The notes beneath the pieces were generated by a model. The model was given only the letters and a program-made list of their open reading frames with translations, ran no database searches and had not been told where the DNA came from. From Variovorax sp. KK3 (GTDB taxonomy: Bacteria > Pseudomonadota > Gammaproteobacteria > Burkholderiales > Burkholderiaceae_C), in contig NZ_LYVO01000071.1 of assembly GCF_001984055.1 (NCBI RefSeq), positions 1 through 40,062 on the forward strand: 40,062 bases of DNA, written 5' to 3'. Below, in pieces: positions 16,150-24,616 of this stretch. The stretch's first letter is position 1. Every line of letters begins with the position of its first letter. The position numbers and the translations under genes are program-made.

Positions 16150-16797
16150 ATGATCACAACAACAGACTCGGGCGGCGCCAACCCAGGCGGCGGGATCTAC
16201 CTGCTGGCGGCCCATCCCCACTGGCGCGACTCGCGCGTCAACTGGCAGCTGCTTCAGGCGGCGCGCGCCGTGCCGGGGGTCGACGTCAACGACCTCTACG
16301 GCAGCTACCCCGACTACGCGATCGACGTCCCGGCCGAGCAGGCGCGCCTGGCCCGCGCCGACCTGCTGGTGCTGCTGCACCCGATCCAGTGGTATTCGAT
16401 GCCCCCGCTGCAGAAGCTCTGGCTCGACGAAGTGCTGAGCTACGGCTGGGCCTACGGCGGCGGTGGCACCGCCCTGCAGGGCAAGGATTGCTGGCTCGTC
16501 GCCACCACCGGCGGTCCCGAGGGCAGCTACCACCCGCAGAGCTACAACCGCTATTTCTTCGACGCCTTCCTGCCGCCCTACGAGCAAACCGCCGCGCTGT
16601 GCGGTATGCGCTTCCTGCCGCCGCTCGTCTTCCACGGCTCGCGCAGCGCCAGCCAGGAGGCGCTCGCCGCGCATGTCGACATGTTCAGCCAGCGCCTGGC
16701 GAGCTACCCGGACTGGCCGGAGATCGAAGACATGCCCGAGTGCGTCACCTGCGAGGTGCCGGCTGCCGACCGCCCGCAGGAACACGAGGAGGCCTGA
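16150..16797 (+). CDS. KefF/KefG-like NAD(P)H:quinone oxidoreductase subunit
   Basis: A 215-residue flavodoxin-like protein of the KefF/KefG/MdaB family: it starts with GGIYLLAAHPHWRDSRVNWQLLQAA, followed by the conserved LYGSYPDYAIDV, DLLVLLHPIQWYSMPPLQKLWLDEVLSYGWAYG, and the later WLVATTGG. In enteric bacteria these cytosolic dimers activate the KefC or KefB potassium efflux channel. The gene is 2 bases from the kefC-like gene on the same strand, which supports that role. The ORF extends further upstream in frame, but ATG 16150 is the likely start. Confidence 0.9.
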   Translation: MITTTDSGGANPGGGIYLLAAHPHWRDSRVNWQLLQAARAVPGVDVNDLYGSYPDYAIDVPAEQARLARADLLVLLHPIQWYSMPPLQKLWLDEVLSYGWAYGGGGTALQGKDCWLVATTGGPEGSYHPQSYNRYFFDAFLPPYEQTAALCGMRFLPPLVFHGSRSASQEALAAHVDMFSQRLASYPDWPEIEDMPECVTCEVPAADRPQEHEEA

Positions 16798-16799
16798 GC

Positions 16800-18650
16800 A
16801 TGGAACACGCACCGGGCTGGCTGACCAATTCGCTGATCTACCTGGGCGCCGCCGTGCTGGTGGTGCCGCTGTCCAAGGCGCTGGGCCTCGGGTCCATCAT
16901 CGGCTACTTGGCCGCGGGCATCGTCATCGGGCCCTGGGGGCTGGGGCTGGTGAGCAACGTCGAGGACATCCTGCACTTCGCCGAATTCGGCGTGGTGCTG
17001 ATGCTGTTCCTGGTCGGGCTGGAGCTCGAGCCCAAGCGGCTCTGGAACCTCCGACGGCCCATCTTCGGCTGGGGCACGGCGCAGGTCGTGGCCTGCGCCG
17101 CCGTGCTCTTCGTCGCCGGCTGGGCCGGTGGCGCGAACTGGCGCGTGGCGCTGGTCGCGGCGCTGGGGCTGGCGCTGTCGTCCACCGCGATCGCACTGCA
17201 GGTGCTGGGCGAGCGCAACCTGCTGCCCACGCCCAGTGGCCAGGCCGGGTTCTCGATCCTGCTGTTCCAGGACGTGGCGGCGATCCCCATCCTCGCGCTG
17301 CTGCCGCTGCTGGCCACCGGGCACGAAACGGGGGCGGTGGTCGACGGCGGCAGCCGGGCGATCGAAGCCTTGAAGATCGTCGGGGTGATCGCCGGCATCG
17401 TGCTGGGCGGCCGGCTGGTGCTGCGGCCGCTGTTGCGCTGGATTGCCCGCAGCGACACGCCCGAGATCTTCACCGCCGCCTCGCTGCTGCTGGTGGTGGC
17501 CATCGCCGCGCTGATGCAGTTCGTCGGCCTGTCGATGGCGCTGGGCGCCTTCCTCGCCGGCGTGCTGCTGGCCGAGAGCGAGTACCGGCGCGAGCTCGAA
17601 ACCGACATCGAGCCCTTCAAGGGGCTGCTGCTGGGCCTGTTCTTCATCGCCGTGGGCATGAGCATCGACTTCGGCGTGCTGCTGGCCAACCCCGGGCTCA
17701 TGGCGCTGGTGGTGGCCGGCTTCATGGTGCTGAAGGCCGCGGTGATCTACTCGCTCGCCAAGCTGATGGGCCTGCCCTACCAGCAGCGGCCGGTGTTCAC
17801 CCTGCTGCTGGCCCAGGGCGGCGAGTTCGCCTTCGTCGTGTTCCAAGCCGCCGGGCCGCAGGTGCTGCCGCCGGGCGTGGCATCGTTCCTGGTCGGTGCC
17901 GTGGCGCTGTCGATGCTGCTGTCGCCCCTGGTCCTGGTGGTGCTCGACAAGTGGGTGCTGCCGCGCTACGACGCTTGCGGCCCCGTCACGATGGAAGAGA
18001 TTTCGGAGCAGCAGGACGCCAAGGTGCTGATCTGCGGCTTCGGCCGCTACGGCCAGATCATGGGCCGGATGCTCAGCGCGCAGGGCCTGAAGCTCACCGT
18101 GCTCGACCACGACCCGGAAACCATCGAGAGCCTGCGCGAGTTCGGCTTTCGGGTGTACTACGGCGACGCGACGCGGCTGGATTTGCTGCGCACCGCCGGC
18201 GCGGCAACGGCCAAGGTGCTGGTGGTGGCGGTGGACGACGTCGAACAGTCGCTCACCATCGTCGACATCGCACGCGAACACTTCCCCAACGCCCGCATCG
18301 TGGCGCGGGCACGCAACGTGGGACATCTCTACCAGCTGCTGGACCGCGGCATCGAGGTGATCGAGCGCGAGGTGTTCGAGGCCTCGCTGCGCAGCGCCCG
18401 CGCCGTGCTGGAGGGCCTGGGCTGGCCGGCCTACGAGGCGCGCGAGGCGGCGATGCGCTTCCGCCGGCGCAACATCGAGCTCATGCACGAGCTCTATCCG
18501 CACTACAAGGACCGGGCGAAGCTGATCGCGGCGTCCAGGGAGGGCCGCCAGCAGTTCCAGGAGCAGATCGCGCGCGAGCGTGAAGAGCGGCGGCAGCGGG
18601 CCGGGCGCGACTGGTATCCGGGCGACGAGGCCGAAGAACCCAGGCCCTGA
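16800..18650 (+). CDS. Glutathione-regulated K+/H+ efflux antiporter, KefB/KefC type
   Basis: A 616-residue CPA2 antiporter. The N-terminal membrane domain has about twelve helices (LGLGSIIGYLAAGIVIGPWGL; FLVGLELEPKRLWNLRR; LLFQDVAAIPILALLPLLA; AQGGEFAFVVFQAAG), followed by a RCK/TrkA-N regulatory domain from about residue 407 (VLICGFGRYGQIMGRML) and a C-terminal extension rich in Arg and Glu. It releases potassium and lowers cytoplasmic pH during electrophile stress, and is opened by glutathione adducts. The ancillary quinone reductase gene precedes it by 2 bases. The convergent VOC gene ends 15 bases away. Confidence 0.94.
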   Translation: MEHAPGWLTNSLIYLGAAVLVVPLSKALGLGSIIGYLAAGIVIGPWGLGLVSNVEDILHFAEFGVVLMLFLVGLELEPKRLWNLRRPIFGWGTAQVVACAAVLFVAGWAGGANWRVALVAALGLALSSTAIALQVLGERNLLPTPSGQAGFSILLFQDVAAIPILALLPLLATGHETGAVVDGGSRAIEALKIVGVIAGIVLGGRLVLRPLLRWIARSDTPEIFTAASLLLVVAIAALMQFVGLSMALGAFLAGVLLAESEYRRELETDIEPFKGLLLGLFFIAVGMSIDFGVLLANPGLMALVVAGFMVLKAAVIYSLAKLMGLPYQQRPVFTLLLAQGGEFAFVVFQAAGPQVLPPGVASFLVGAVALSMLLSPLVLVVLDKWVLPRYDACGPVTMEEISEQQDAKVLICGFGRYGQIMGRMLSAQGLKLTVLDHDPETIESLREFGFRVYYGDATRLDLLRTAGAATAKVLVVAVDDVEQSLTIVDIAREHFPNARIVARARNVGHLYQLLDRGIEVIEREVFEASLRSARAVLEGLGWPAYEAREAAMRFRRRNIELMHELYPHYKDRAKLIAASREGRQQFQEQIAREREERRQRAGRDWYPGDEAEEPRP

Positions 18651-18665
18651 ACCGCCTTCTGCAGG

Positions 18666-19091
18666 CTACTGCCCCATCGGCTTCGGCGCGCCGTTGATGC
18701 CCCACGGCACGCCGTAGCGGTCGGTCACCATGCCGAACTGCTCGGCCCAGAAGGTCTCGCCCATCGGCATCTGCACCTGCCCGCCTTCGGCCAGCGCGGC
18801 GAACACGCGCTGCGCCTCGGCGTTCTCGTTGAAGCTGAGCGCAAGCATCACGCCCTGGATGCCTTTGTACGGAATGCCGGGCGGCGTGTCGCCGGCCATC
18901 AGGGCGAAGCCTTCGTGCACCAGGTAGGCATGCATGATGCGGTCGGCATGGCTGGCCGGCGGCGGCTCGCCGCCGGGCACCTGGCCGTAGGTGATCAGGG
19001 CCTCGAGCTTGGCGCCGAGCACTTCGGCGTAGAACTTCATCGCTTCGGCGCACTTGCCGTCGAAGGAAAGATAGGCGTTGAGCTGGGTCAT
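18666..19091 (-). CDS. VOC family (PhnB-like) protein
   Basis: A 141-residue vicinal-oxygen-chelate protein of the PhnB/DUF1428-like type: NAYLSFDGKCAEAMKFYAEVLGA at the N-terminus, GIQGVMLALSFNENAEAQRVFAALAEGGQVQMPMGETFWAEQFGMVTDRYGVPWGING at the C-terminus. The pattern is that of the uncharacterised bacterial 3-demethylubiquinone-like group, not of true glyoxalase I or the fosfomycin-resistance enzymes. Its substrate is unknown. The downstream end is convergent with kefC. Confidence 0.88.
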   Translation of the reverse strand: MTQLNAYLSFDGKCAEAMKFYAEVLGAKLEALITYGQVPGGEPPPASHADRIMHAYLVHEGFALMAGDTPPGIPYKGIQGVMLALSFNENAEAQRVFAALAEGGQVQMPMGETFWAEQFGMVTDRYGVPWGINGAPKPMGQ

Positions 19092-19165
19092 GGAGATAAG
19101 CCTTTCGGAGCGGAAGGAACGGGGCTGCCAAGGTGGCAGCAGCGCATTGTCTTCCTCTGCGGGGC

Positions 19166-20032
19166 TCAGGCCTCCAGCTTCAGCAGCCGCACCGCGTTGC
19201 CCTTGAGGATGCCGGGCATGACCTCGGGCTTGAAGCCGGCTTCCTCGAAGTCCTTCATCCAGCGGTCGGGCGTGATCAGCGGATAGTCGCTGCCGAACAG
19301 GATGCGGTCTTTCAGCAGCGTGTTGGCGTACTGCACGAGCTGCTTCGGAAAGTACTTGGGGCTCCAGCCCGACAGGTCGATCCAGACGTTCGGCTTGTGC
19401 GTGGCGACGCTCAGCGCCTCGTCCTGCCAGGGAAAGCTCGGGTGCGCCATGACGATCTGCATGTCGGGGAAGTCGATCGCCACGTCGTCCAGGTGCATCG
19501 GGTTGCTGTATTCCAGCCGTAGGCCGCCGCCGCAGCGCATGCCCGAGCCGATGCCGCTGTGGCCGGTGTGGAACACGGCCGGCAGCGCGTATTCGGCGAT
19601 CACTTCGTAGATCGGCCAGGCCATGCGGTCGTAGGGGTGGTAGCCCTGCACCGTCGGGTGGAACTTGAAGCCCTTGACGCCGTGCTCCTCGATCAGCCGC
19701 CGCGCCTCGCGCGCACCCATCTTTCCCTTGTGCGGATCGATGCTGGCGAAGGCGATCATGATGTCGCTGTTGTTGCGCGCCGCCTCGGCGATCTCCTCGT
19801 TGGGGATGCGGCGGCGGCCCAGGTTCGACTCCGCGTCGACCATGAACATCACCAGGCCGATCTTGCGTTCGCGGTAGTAGTCGATGCTTTCCTGGATGCT
19901 CGGGCGCCGGCTCGAGCGGAAGTACTTGTCGGCCGCGCGGTCGTATTCCTCGCCGTAGTTGTCGAACGGGTTCCAGCAGCTCACCTCGGCATGGGTGTGG
20001 GTGTCGATCGCGATCAGGTTGCGGTGGTCCAT
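19166..20032 (-). CDS. Amidohydrolase-2 family hydrolase, candidate beta-ketoacyl-CoA hydrolase (CouO-like)
   Basis: A 288-residue metal-dependent hydrolase of the amidohydrolase superfamily: the metal motif DTHTH is at residues 10-14 (His12, His14), with later FKFHPTVQGYHP, FHTGHSG, VMAHPSFPWQDEA and the terminal FGSDYPLITPDRW. In Rhodococcus, CouO of this family cleaves 4-hydroxyphenyl-beta-ketoacyl-CoA to 4-hydroxybenzoate and acetyl-CoA; the context here (feruloyl-CoA synthase, hydratase and SDR on the other side) supports that role, but it rests on inference. The start ATG at 20032 follows GGAG with an 8-base gap. It is divergent from the operon starting at 20150. Confidence 0.8.
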   Translation of the reverse strand: MDHRNLIAIDTHTHAEVSCWNPFDNYGEEYDRAADKYFRSSRRPSIQESIDYYRERKIGLVMFMVDAESNLGRRRIPNEEIAEAARNNSDIMIAFASIDPHKGKMGAREARRLIEEHGVKGFKFHPTVQGYHPYDRMAWPIYEVIAEYALPAVFHTGHSGIGSGMRCGGGLRLEYSNPMHLDDVAIDFPDMQIVMAHPSFPWQDEALSVATHKPNVWIDLSGWSPKYFPKQLVQYANTLLKDRILFGSDYPLITPDRWMKDFEEAGFKPEVMPGILKGNAVRLLKLEA

Positions 20033-20098
20033 GAACTTGTCTCCAGGCGATGTATGAACTAAGGGTAAATCCCGGGGAAGAGGGTGTCGACTCGGCTT

Positions 20099-20131
20099 GA
20101 ATTGATTATTTTCTATAACCATAATCGATTC
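20099..20131. promoter_or_regulatory. Inverted repeat in the divergent promoter of the hydroxycinnamate genes
   Basis: Arms GAATTGATTAT (20099-20109) and ATAATCGATTC (20121-20131) match in 10 of 11 positions around an 11-base spacer. The stretch is much richer in A and T than the rest and lies between the divergent starts at 20032 and 20150. It is a plausible operator for the MarR regulator at 28103 or another regulator, inferred from position and symmetry. The 117-base gap contains no other gene. Confidence 0.6.
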
Positions 20132-20149
20132 ATACCCCGGAGCGCAACC

Positions 20150-20926
20150 ATGAACACCACGACCGACCTTCAACTCGAGCTGCGCGACGAGATCGCCATC
20201 ATCCGCCTGGCACGCGCCGCCAAGCGCAACGCGCTGTCGGATTCGCTCATCCTGGCCCTGCGCGACACCTTCCAGAACCTGCCTTCGACCGTGCGCGCGG
20301 CGGTCATCGACGGCGAGGGCCCGCACTTCTGCGCCGGCCTCGACCTGTCTGAACTGAAAGAGCGCGATGCCGGCCAGGGCCTGCAGCATTCGCGCCTCTG
20401 GCATGCCGCGCTCGACGCGCTGCAGAGCGGCCCGGTGCCCGTGATCGCGGCATTGCACGGCGCTGTGGTGGGTGGCGGCCTGGAGTTGGCGAGCGCATGC
20501 CACATCCGCGTGGCCGACAGCACTACCTTCTACGCCTTGCCCGAAGGCTCGCGCGGCATCTTCGTCGGCGGCGGCGGCTCGGTGCGCATTCCCAAGCTGA
20601 TCGGCACGGCCCGCATGATGGACATGATGATGACCGGCCGCGTCTACGACGCCCAGGAGGGCGAGCGCGCCGGCTTCGCGCAGTACCTGGTGGACGAAGG
20701 CACCGCCTTCGACAAGGCGCTCGAGCTGGCGAAGAAGGTCGCCGGGAACGCACCGCTCACCAACTACGCGCTGATGCACGCCCTGCCGCGCATCAGCGAG
20801 CAGCCGGCCGACCACGGCTTCTTCACCGAGGCCCTGATCTCCGGCATCGTGCAGAGTGCGCCCGAGGCGAAGGAGCGCGTGCGCGCCTTCCTCGAAGGCC
20901 GCGCGAACAAGGTGGGCAAGGAATGA
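20150..20926 (+). CDS. Enoyl-CoA hydratase (crotonase family), hydroxycinnamoyl-CoA hydratase candidate
   Basis: A 258-residue crotonase. The oxyanion hole region HFCAGLDLSEL and the second block GAVVGGGLELASACHIRVADSTTFYALPEGSRGIF are present. Both catalytic glutamates of true hydratases are kept: Glu112 in GGGLELA and Glu132 in ALPEG, 20 residues apart as in rat mitochondrial enoyl-CoA hydratase. Hydroxycinnamoyl-CoA hydratase-lyase, which makes vanillin, lacks the first one, so a simple hydratase role fits better. The upstream ATG at 20084 lacks family similarity; the ATG at 20150 follows CGGAG with an 8-base gap. It overlaps the next start by 4 bases. Confidence 0.88.
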   Translation: MNTTTDLQLELRDEIAIIRLARAAKRNALSDSLILALRDTFQNLPSTVRAAVIDGEGPHFCAGLDLSELKERDAGQGLQHSRLWHAALDALQSGPVPVIAALHGAVVGGGLELASACHIRVADSTTFYALPEGSRGIFVGGGGSVRIPKLIGTARMMDMMMTGRVYDAQEGERAGFAQYLVDEGTAFDKALELAKKVAGNAPLTNYALMHALPRISEQPADHGFFTEALISGIVQSAPEAKERVRAFLEGRANKVGKE

Positions 20927-22782
20927 CCTCCATCCGCTACCGGCCGCTGGCCTTCGGCGTCACGCGCGCCGTGCTGAGCGAAGGCGCGCCCGGCGTGCGC
21001 TACCTGCGCGCCGAGGCCGAACTCGCGCCCTACGCCGGCCGCATGTCCGACCGGCTGCGCCACTGGGCCGAGGCCGCGCCCGAGCGCACCTTCATCGCCC
21101 GCCGCGAGAAGCTGCCCGACGGCCGCACCGGCGACTGGATCCGCGTCAGCTACGCCGAAGCGCACCAGAAGGCACGCAGCATCGCCCAGGCACTGCTGGG
21201 CCGCGGACTGGGCCCCGATCGCCCCGTTGCGATCCTCAGCGAGAACGGCATCGAGCACGCCCTGCTCGCGCTGGGCTGCCTCTACGCCGGCGTGCCCTAT
21301 TGCCCCGTCTCGCCGCCCTACTCGCTGGTGAGCCAGGACTTCGACAAGCTGCGCCACGTGCTGACCACGCTCACGCCCGGCTTGGTCTTCGCCGCCGATG
21401 CCGCCCGCTTCGCCCGCGCCATCACCACCGCGGTGCCGGCGGCCATCGAGCTGGTGCTGGCCGAAGGCCGGATCGAGGGCCGCCCCTCGACATCCTTCGC
21501 AGAGCTCGCCTCCACTCCGGCCACCCCCGCCGTCGATGCCGCCATCGGAGCCACCGGCCCCGACACCATCACCAAGTTCCTCTTCACCTCCGGCTCGACC
21601 AAGATGCCCAAGGCGGTGATCAACACCCACCGCATGTGGTGCGCCAACCAGCAGCAGCTGCGGCAGTCGATCCCCGCGCTGGGCGAGGAGCCGCCGGTGC
21701 TGGTCGACTGGCTGCCGTGGAACCACACCTTCGGCGGCAACCACAACGTGGGCATCGTGCTGGACAACGGTGGCACGCTCTACATCGACGACGGCAAGCC
21801 GACGCCCGCCGGCATGGCCGAGACCCTGCGCAACCTGCGCGAGGTCGCGCCCACCATCTACTTCAACGTGCCCACCGGCTTCGAGGCCATCGCCCATGCG
21901 ATGGAAAGCGACGCGGTGCTGCGCCGCAACCTGTTGTCGCGCGTGAAGATGTTCTTCTACTCGGGCGCCGCGCTCGCGCAACCCATCTGGGACAGCCTGC
22001 ACCGCACGCAGGAGGCCGAGGTCGGCGAGCGCATCGTCATGGGCACCGGCCTGGGCATGACCGAATCCGGACCCTTCGCGCTCTACATCACGGGCCCCGA
22101 GGTGAAGTCCGGCGACCTGGGCCTGCCCGCGCCGGGCATCGAGCTCAAGCTGGTCGACGTCGACGGAAAGACCGAGGTGCGCTACCGCGGCCCCAACATC
22201 ACGCCGGGCTATTGGCGCTCGCCCGAAGCCACGGCCGAGGCCTTCGACGAAGAAGGTTTCTTCAGCACCGGCGACGCGGTGAAGTGGATAGACGATGACG
22301 ACATCCACCGTGGCCTGCGCTTCGACGGCCGCATCGCGGAAGACTTCAAGCTCGCCACCGGCACCTTCGTCAGTGTCGGCCCGCTGCGCGCGAAGATCAT
22401 CGCGGCCGGCGCGCCCTACGTGCAGGACGCGGTGCTCACCGGACTCAACCTCAAGGAAGTCGGCGCGCTGATCTTCACGACGCCGAAGGTGCGCGAACTC
22501 GCCGGCCTGCCTGCCGATGCGCCGATGCGCGACGTGGTCGAAAGCGCGCCCGTGCAGGCGCATTTCCAGCGCGTGGTGAACGAGCTGGCCAAGGCCGCCA
22601 CCGGCAGCGCCAACCGCATCGCCCGCCTGCACCTGGAGCACGAAGCGCCCTCCATCGATCGCGGCGAGGTCACCGACAAAGGCTCGATCAACCAGCGCGC
22701 CGTGCTCAAGCACCGCGCCGACACGGTGGACGCGCTGCATGCCGACACCCTGCCCCTCACACTGAAGCCGCAAGGAGACTGA
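20923..22782 (+). CDS. Feruloyl-CoA synthase (hydroxycinnamate CoA ligase)
   Basis: AMP-forming acid-CoA ligase of 619 residues. The phosphate-binding loop FLFTSGSTKMPKAV (about 219-232) has the Lys variant seen in feruloyl-CoA synthases of the Pseudomonas Fcs type. Further blocks are WLPWNHTFGGNHN, YFNVPTGFEAIAHAM, MGTGLGMTESGPFAL, GYWRSPEATAEAF, EGFFSTGDAVKW and GRIAEDFKLATGTFVSVGPLRAK with the catalytic-Lys region. It adds CoA to ferulate, p-coumarate, caffeate or similar acids. The ATG at 20923 overlaps the hydratase stop (ATGA), so translation is coupled. Confidence 0.92.
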   Translation: MTSIRYRPLAFGVTRAVLSEGAPGVRYLRAEAELAPYAGRMSDRLRHWAEAAPERTFIARREKLPDGRTGDWIRVSYAEAHQKARSIAQALLGRGLGPDRPVAILSENGIEHALLALGCLYAGVPYCPVSPPYSLVSQDFDKLRHVLTTLTPGLVFAADAARFARAITTAVPAAIELVLAEGRIEGRPSTSFAELASTPATPAVDAAIGATGPDTITKFLFTSGSTKMPKAVINTHRMWCANQQQLRQSIPALGEEPPVLVDWLPWNHTFGGNHNVGIVLDNGGTLYIDDGKPTPAGMAETLRNLREVAPTIYFNVPTGFEAIAHAMESDAVLRRNLLSRVKMFFYSGAALAQPIWDSLHRTQEAEVGERIVMGTGLGMTESGPFALYITGPEVKSGDLGLPAPGIELKLVDVDGKTEVRYRGPNITPGYWRSPEATAEAFDEEGFFSTGDAVKWIDDDDIHRGLRFDGRIAEDFKLATGTFVSVGPLRAKIIAAGAPYVQDAVLTGLNLKEVGALIFTTPKVRELAGLPADAPMRDVVESAPVQAHFQRVVNELAKAATGSANRIARLHLEHEAPSIDRGEVTDKGSINQRAVLKHRADTVDALHADTLPLTLKPQGD

Positions 22783-22784
22783 CC

Positions 22785-23570
22785 ATGAAGATCGAAGGAC
22801 AAGCCGCCCTGGTGACCGGCGGCGCATCGGGCCTGGGTGAAGCCACCGCGCGCGAGCTGGCGCGCCTGGGCGCCAAGGTGGCGATCCTGGACTTGAACGC
22901 CGCGTTGGCAGAAAAGGTCGCAGCCGAGATCGGTGCCGAATTCGGCAACGGCCGCGCCGTGGCCTGCACCTGCAACATCACCGACACCGACAGCGTGAAC
23001 GCCGCGCTCGACAAGGCCGCGGCCGCCCACGGCCCGGCCCGCATCCTGATGAACGTGGCCGGCATCGGAAGCGCCAAGCGTATCGTCGGCAAGGACGGCA
23101 GCCCCGCGCCGCTCGAAGATTTCGTGCGCGTGGTCAGCGTCAACCTGATCGGCGCCTACAACATCAGCCGCCTGTACGCGGCGCAATGCGCGAAGCTCGA
23201 TCCGCTGGAAGGCGGCGAGCGCGGCGTGATGCTGTTCACCGCGTCGGTCGCGGCCTTCGACGGGCAGGTGGGCCAGCAGGCCTACAGCGCCTCCAAGGGC
23301 GGCCTGGTCGGCATGACGCTGCCGATGGCGCGCGACCTCGCGCAGCACGGCATCCGCGTCTGCACCATCGCGCCGGGCCTGTTCGCCACGCCGCTGCTCA
23401 AGGAGCTGCCCGAGCCGGTGCAGCAATCGCTGGCCGCGTCCATCCCCTTCCCGCCGCGCCTGGGCCATCCCTCCGAATTCGGCGAGCTGGCCTGCCACAT
23501 CGTGACCAACGGCCACCTCAACGGCGAGGTGATCCGCCTCGACGGTGCCTTGCGCATGGCGCCGCGCTGA
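22785..23570 (+). CDS. SDR family 3-hydroxyacyl-CoA dehydrogenase (type 2-like)
   Basis: A 261-residue classical short-chain dehydrogenase. The cofactor motif TGGASGLG is at 11-18 with Asp36 in ILDLN indicating NAD preference; the NVAG motif is at 90-93; catalytic Ser154, Tyr167 and Lys171 are in FTASVAAF and YSASKGG. It has the LGHPSEFGELACHIV and NGEVIRLDGALRM end of type 2 3-hydroxyacyl-CoA dehydrogenases. It starts 2 bases past the feruloyl-CoA synthase stop. In context it would oxidise 3-hydroxy-3-arylpropionyl-CoA to the beta-keto thioester, the step before the CouO-like hydrolase. Confidence 0.9.
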   Translation: MKIEGQAALVTGGASGLGEATARELARLGAKVAILDLNAALAEKVAAEIGAEFGNGRAVACTCNITDTDSVNAALDKAAAAHGPARILMNVAGIGSAKRIVGKDGSPAPLEDFVRVVSVNLIGAYNISRLYAAQCAKLDPLEGGERGVMLFTASVAAFDGQVGQQAYSASKGGLVGMTLPMARDLAQHGIRVCTIAPGLFATPLLKELPEPVQQSLAASIPFPPRLGHPSEFGELACHIVTNGHLNGEVIRLDGALRMAPR

Positions 23571-23624
23571 TCCACCGCATCGATCCGACGAGATTCCCGC
23601 CCGCCCCTTGAAGGAGACAACACC

Positions 23625-24614
23625 GTGCAACATCGCCGCCACTTCCTGAACACCCTCGGCAGCGCCGCCGCCCTCGGCGCCCTCTCGCCGCTCACGGCCC
23701 TGGCCCAGGCGCTGGACCAGGTGAAGATCATGTACGGCTTCCCGGCCGGCAGCGCCGGCGACAGCGTGGCCCGCCGCGTGGCCGAGAAGCTGGGCGGCAC
23801 GGCCTACAGCAAGAACCCCGGATTCGTCGAGAACAAGCCCGGCGCGGGCGGCCGCATCGCGGTCGAGACGCTGAAGAACTCGCCGGCCGACGGCTCCGTG
23901 CTCACGCTGGCACCGGTGTCGGCGCTGGCGGTGTACCCGTACATCTATCCCAAGCTCGCCTACAAGCCGGAAGACGTCACGCAGGTCTCGATCGGCGCCA
24001 TCATGTTCCACGGCCTGGCGGTCGGTCCGTCGGTACCGGCCGAGGTGAAGACGCTCAAGGACTTCCTGGCCTGGGCCAAGGCCAACCCGGCGCAGGCCAG
24101 CTACGGCTCGCCCGGCGCGGGATCGATGCCGCACCTGCTGGGCGCGCTGCTGGGCCTGCGCGCAGGCGTCGACCTCAAGCACGTGCCCTACCGCGGCACG
24201 GTGCCCAGCATCACCGACCTGGTGGGCGGGCAGATCGCCGCCGCCATGAACCCGAGCGGCGACTACCTGCAGTACATGAAGGCCGGCCGCGTGCGCGTGC
24301 TCGCCACCTCCGGCCGCAAGCGCTCGCCCTACCTGCCCGACGTGCCCACCTTCATCGAACTGGGCTACCCGGACGTGACATCGGAAGAGTGGTTCGGCTT
24401 CTACGCGCCCGCCAAGACGCCCGCCGCCACCGTCACCTCTGCGAGTGCCGCGATCAACGCGGCGCTCAAGGACAAGACGGTCATCGACGCGCTGGCCCTG
24501 GTCGGGCTGGTGGCCAACGGCAGCACGCCGCAGGAAATGGCGGCTGACCAGAAGGCCGAGTACGAGCGCTGGGGCCCGCTGGTCAAGCAAATCGGCTTCA
24601 CGGCAGAGTCCTGA
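23625..24614 (+). CDS. Bug-type tripartite tricarboxylate receptor (periplasmic binding protein)
   Basis: A 329-residue solute receptor of the TctC/Bug family. The GTG start follows AAGGAG with an 8-base gap. The signal (MQHRRHFLNTLGSAAALGAL) has a twin-arginine-like RRxFL motif and cleaves near ALAQA. The receptor body has VKIMYGFPAGSAGDSVARRVAEKL, VENKPGAGGRIAVETLKNSPADGS, SIGAIMFHGLAVGP and YLPDVPTFIELGYPDV, typical of the family. It lies in the operon between the SDR and the esterase (2 bases before it), so it probably binds a released phenylpropenoid acid. No TctA/TctB membrane parts lie in the window. Confidence 0.9.
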   Translation: MQHRRHFLNTLGSAAALGALSPLTALAQALDQVKIMYGFPAGSAGDSVARRVAEKLGGTAYSKNPGFVENKPGAGGRIAVETLKNSPADGSVLTLAPVSALAVYPYIYPKLAYKPEDVTQVSIGAIMFHGLAVGPSVPAEVKTLKDFLAWAKANPAQASYGSPGAGSMPHLLGALLGLRAGVDLKHVPYRGTVPSITDLVGGQIAAAMNPSGDYLQYMKAGRVRVLATSGRKRSPYLPDVPTFIELGYPDVTSEEWFGFYAPAKTPAATVTSASAAINAALKDKTVIDALALVGLVANGSTPQEMAADQKAEYERWGPLVKQIGFTAES

Positions 24615-24616
24615 AC

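Noticed and set aside
16704..18503. Long minus-strand open frame opposite the kefC-like gene
   Set aside because: Composition is rich in Gln, His, Asp and Arg with no domain pattern, typical of antisense frames in GC-rich genes; the plus strand encodes a clear antiporter.
19124..19140. Perfect 7-base hairpin GCTGCCA-AGG-TGGCAGC after the amidohydrolase gene
   Set aside because: No T run follows on either strand, so it is not called as an intrinsic terminator; it may be chance.
20764..22827. Long minus-strand open frame opposite feruloyl-CoA synthase
   Set aside because: Repetitive charged composition and no recognisable motif; the plus-strand gene has complete ligase motifs.
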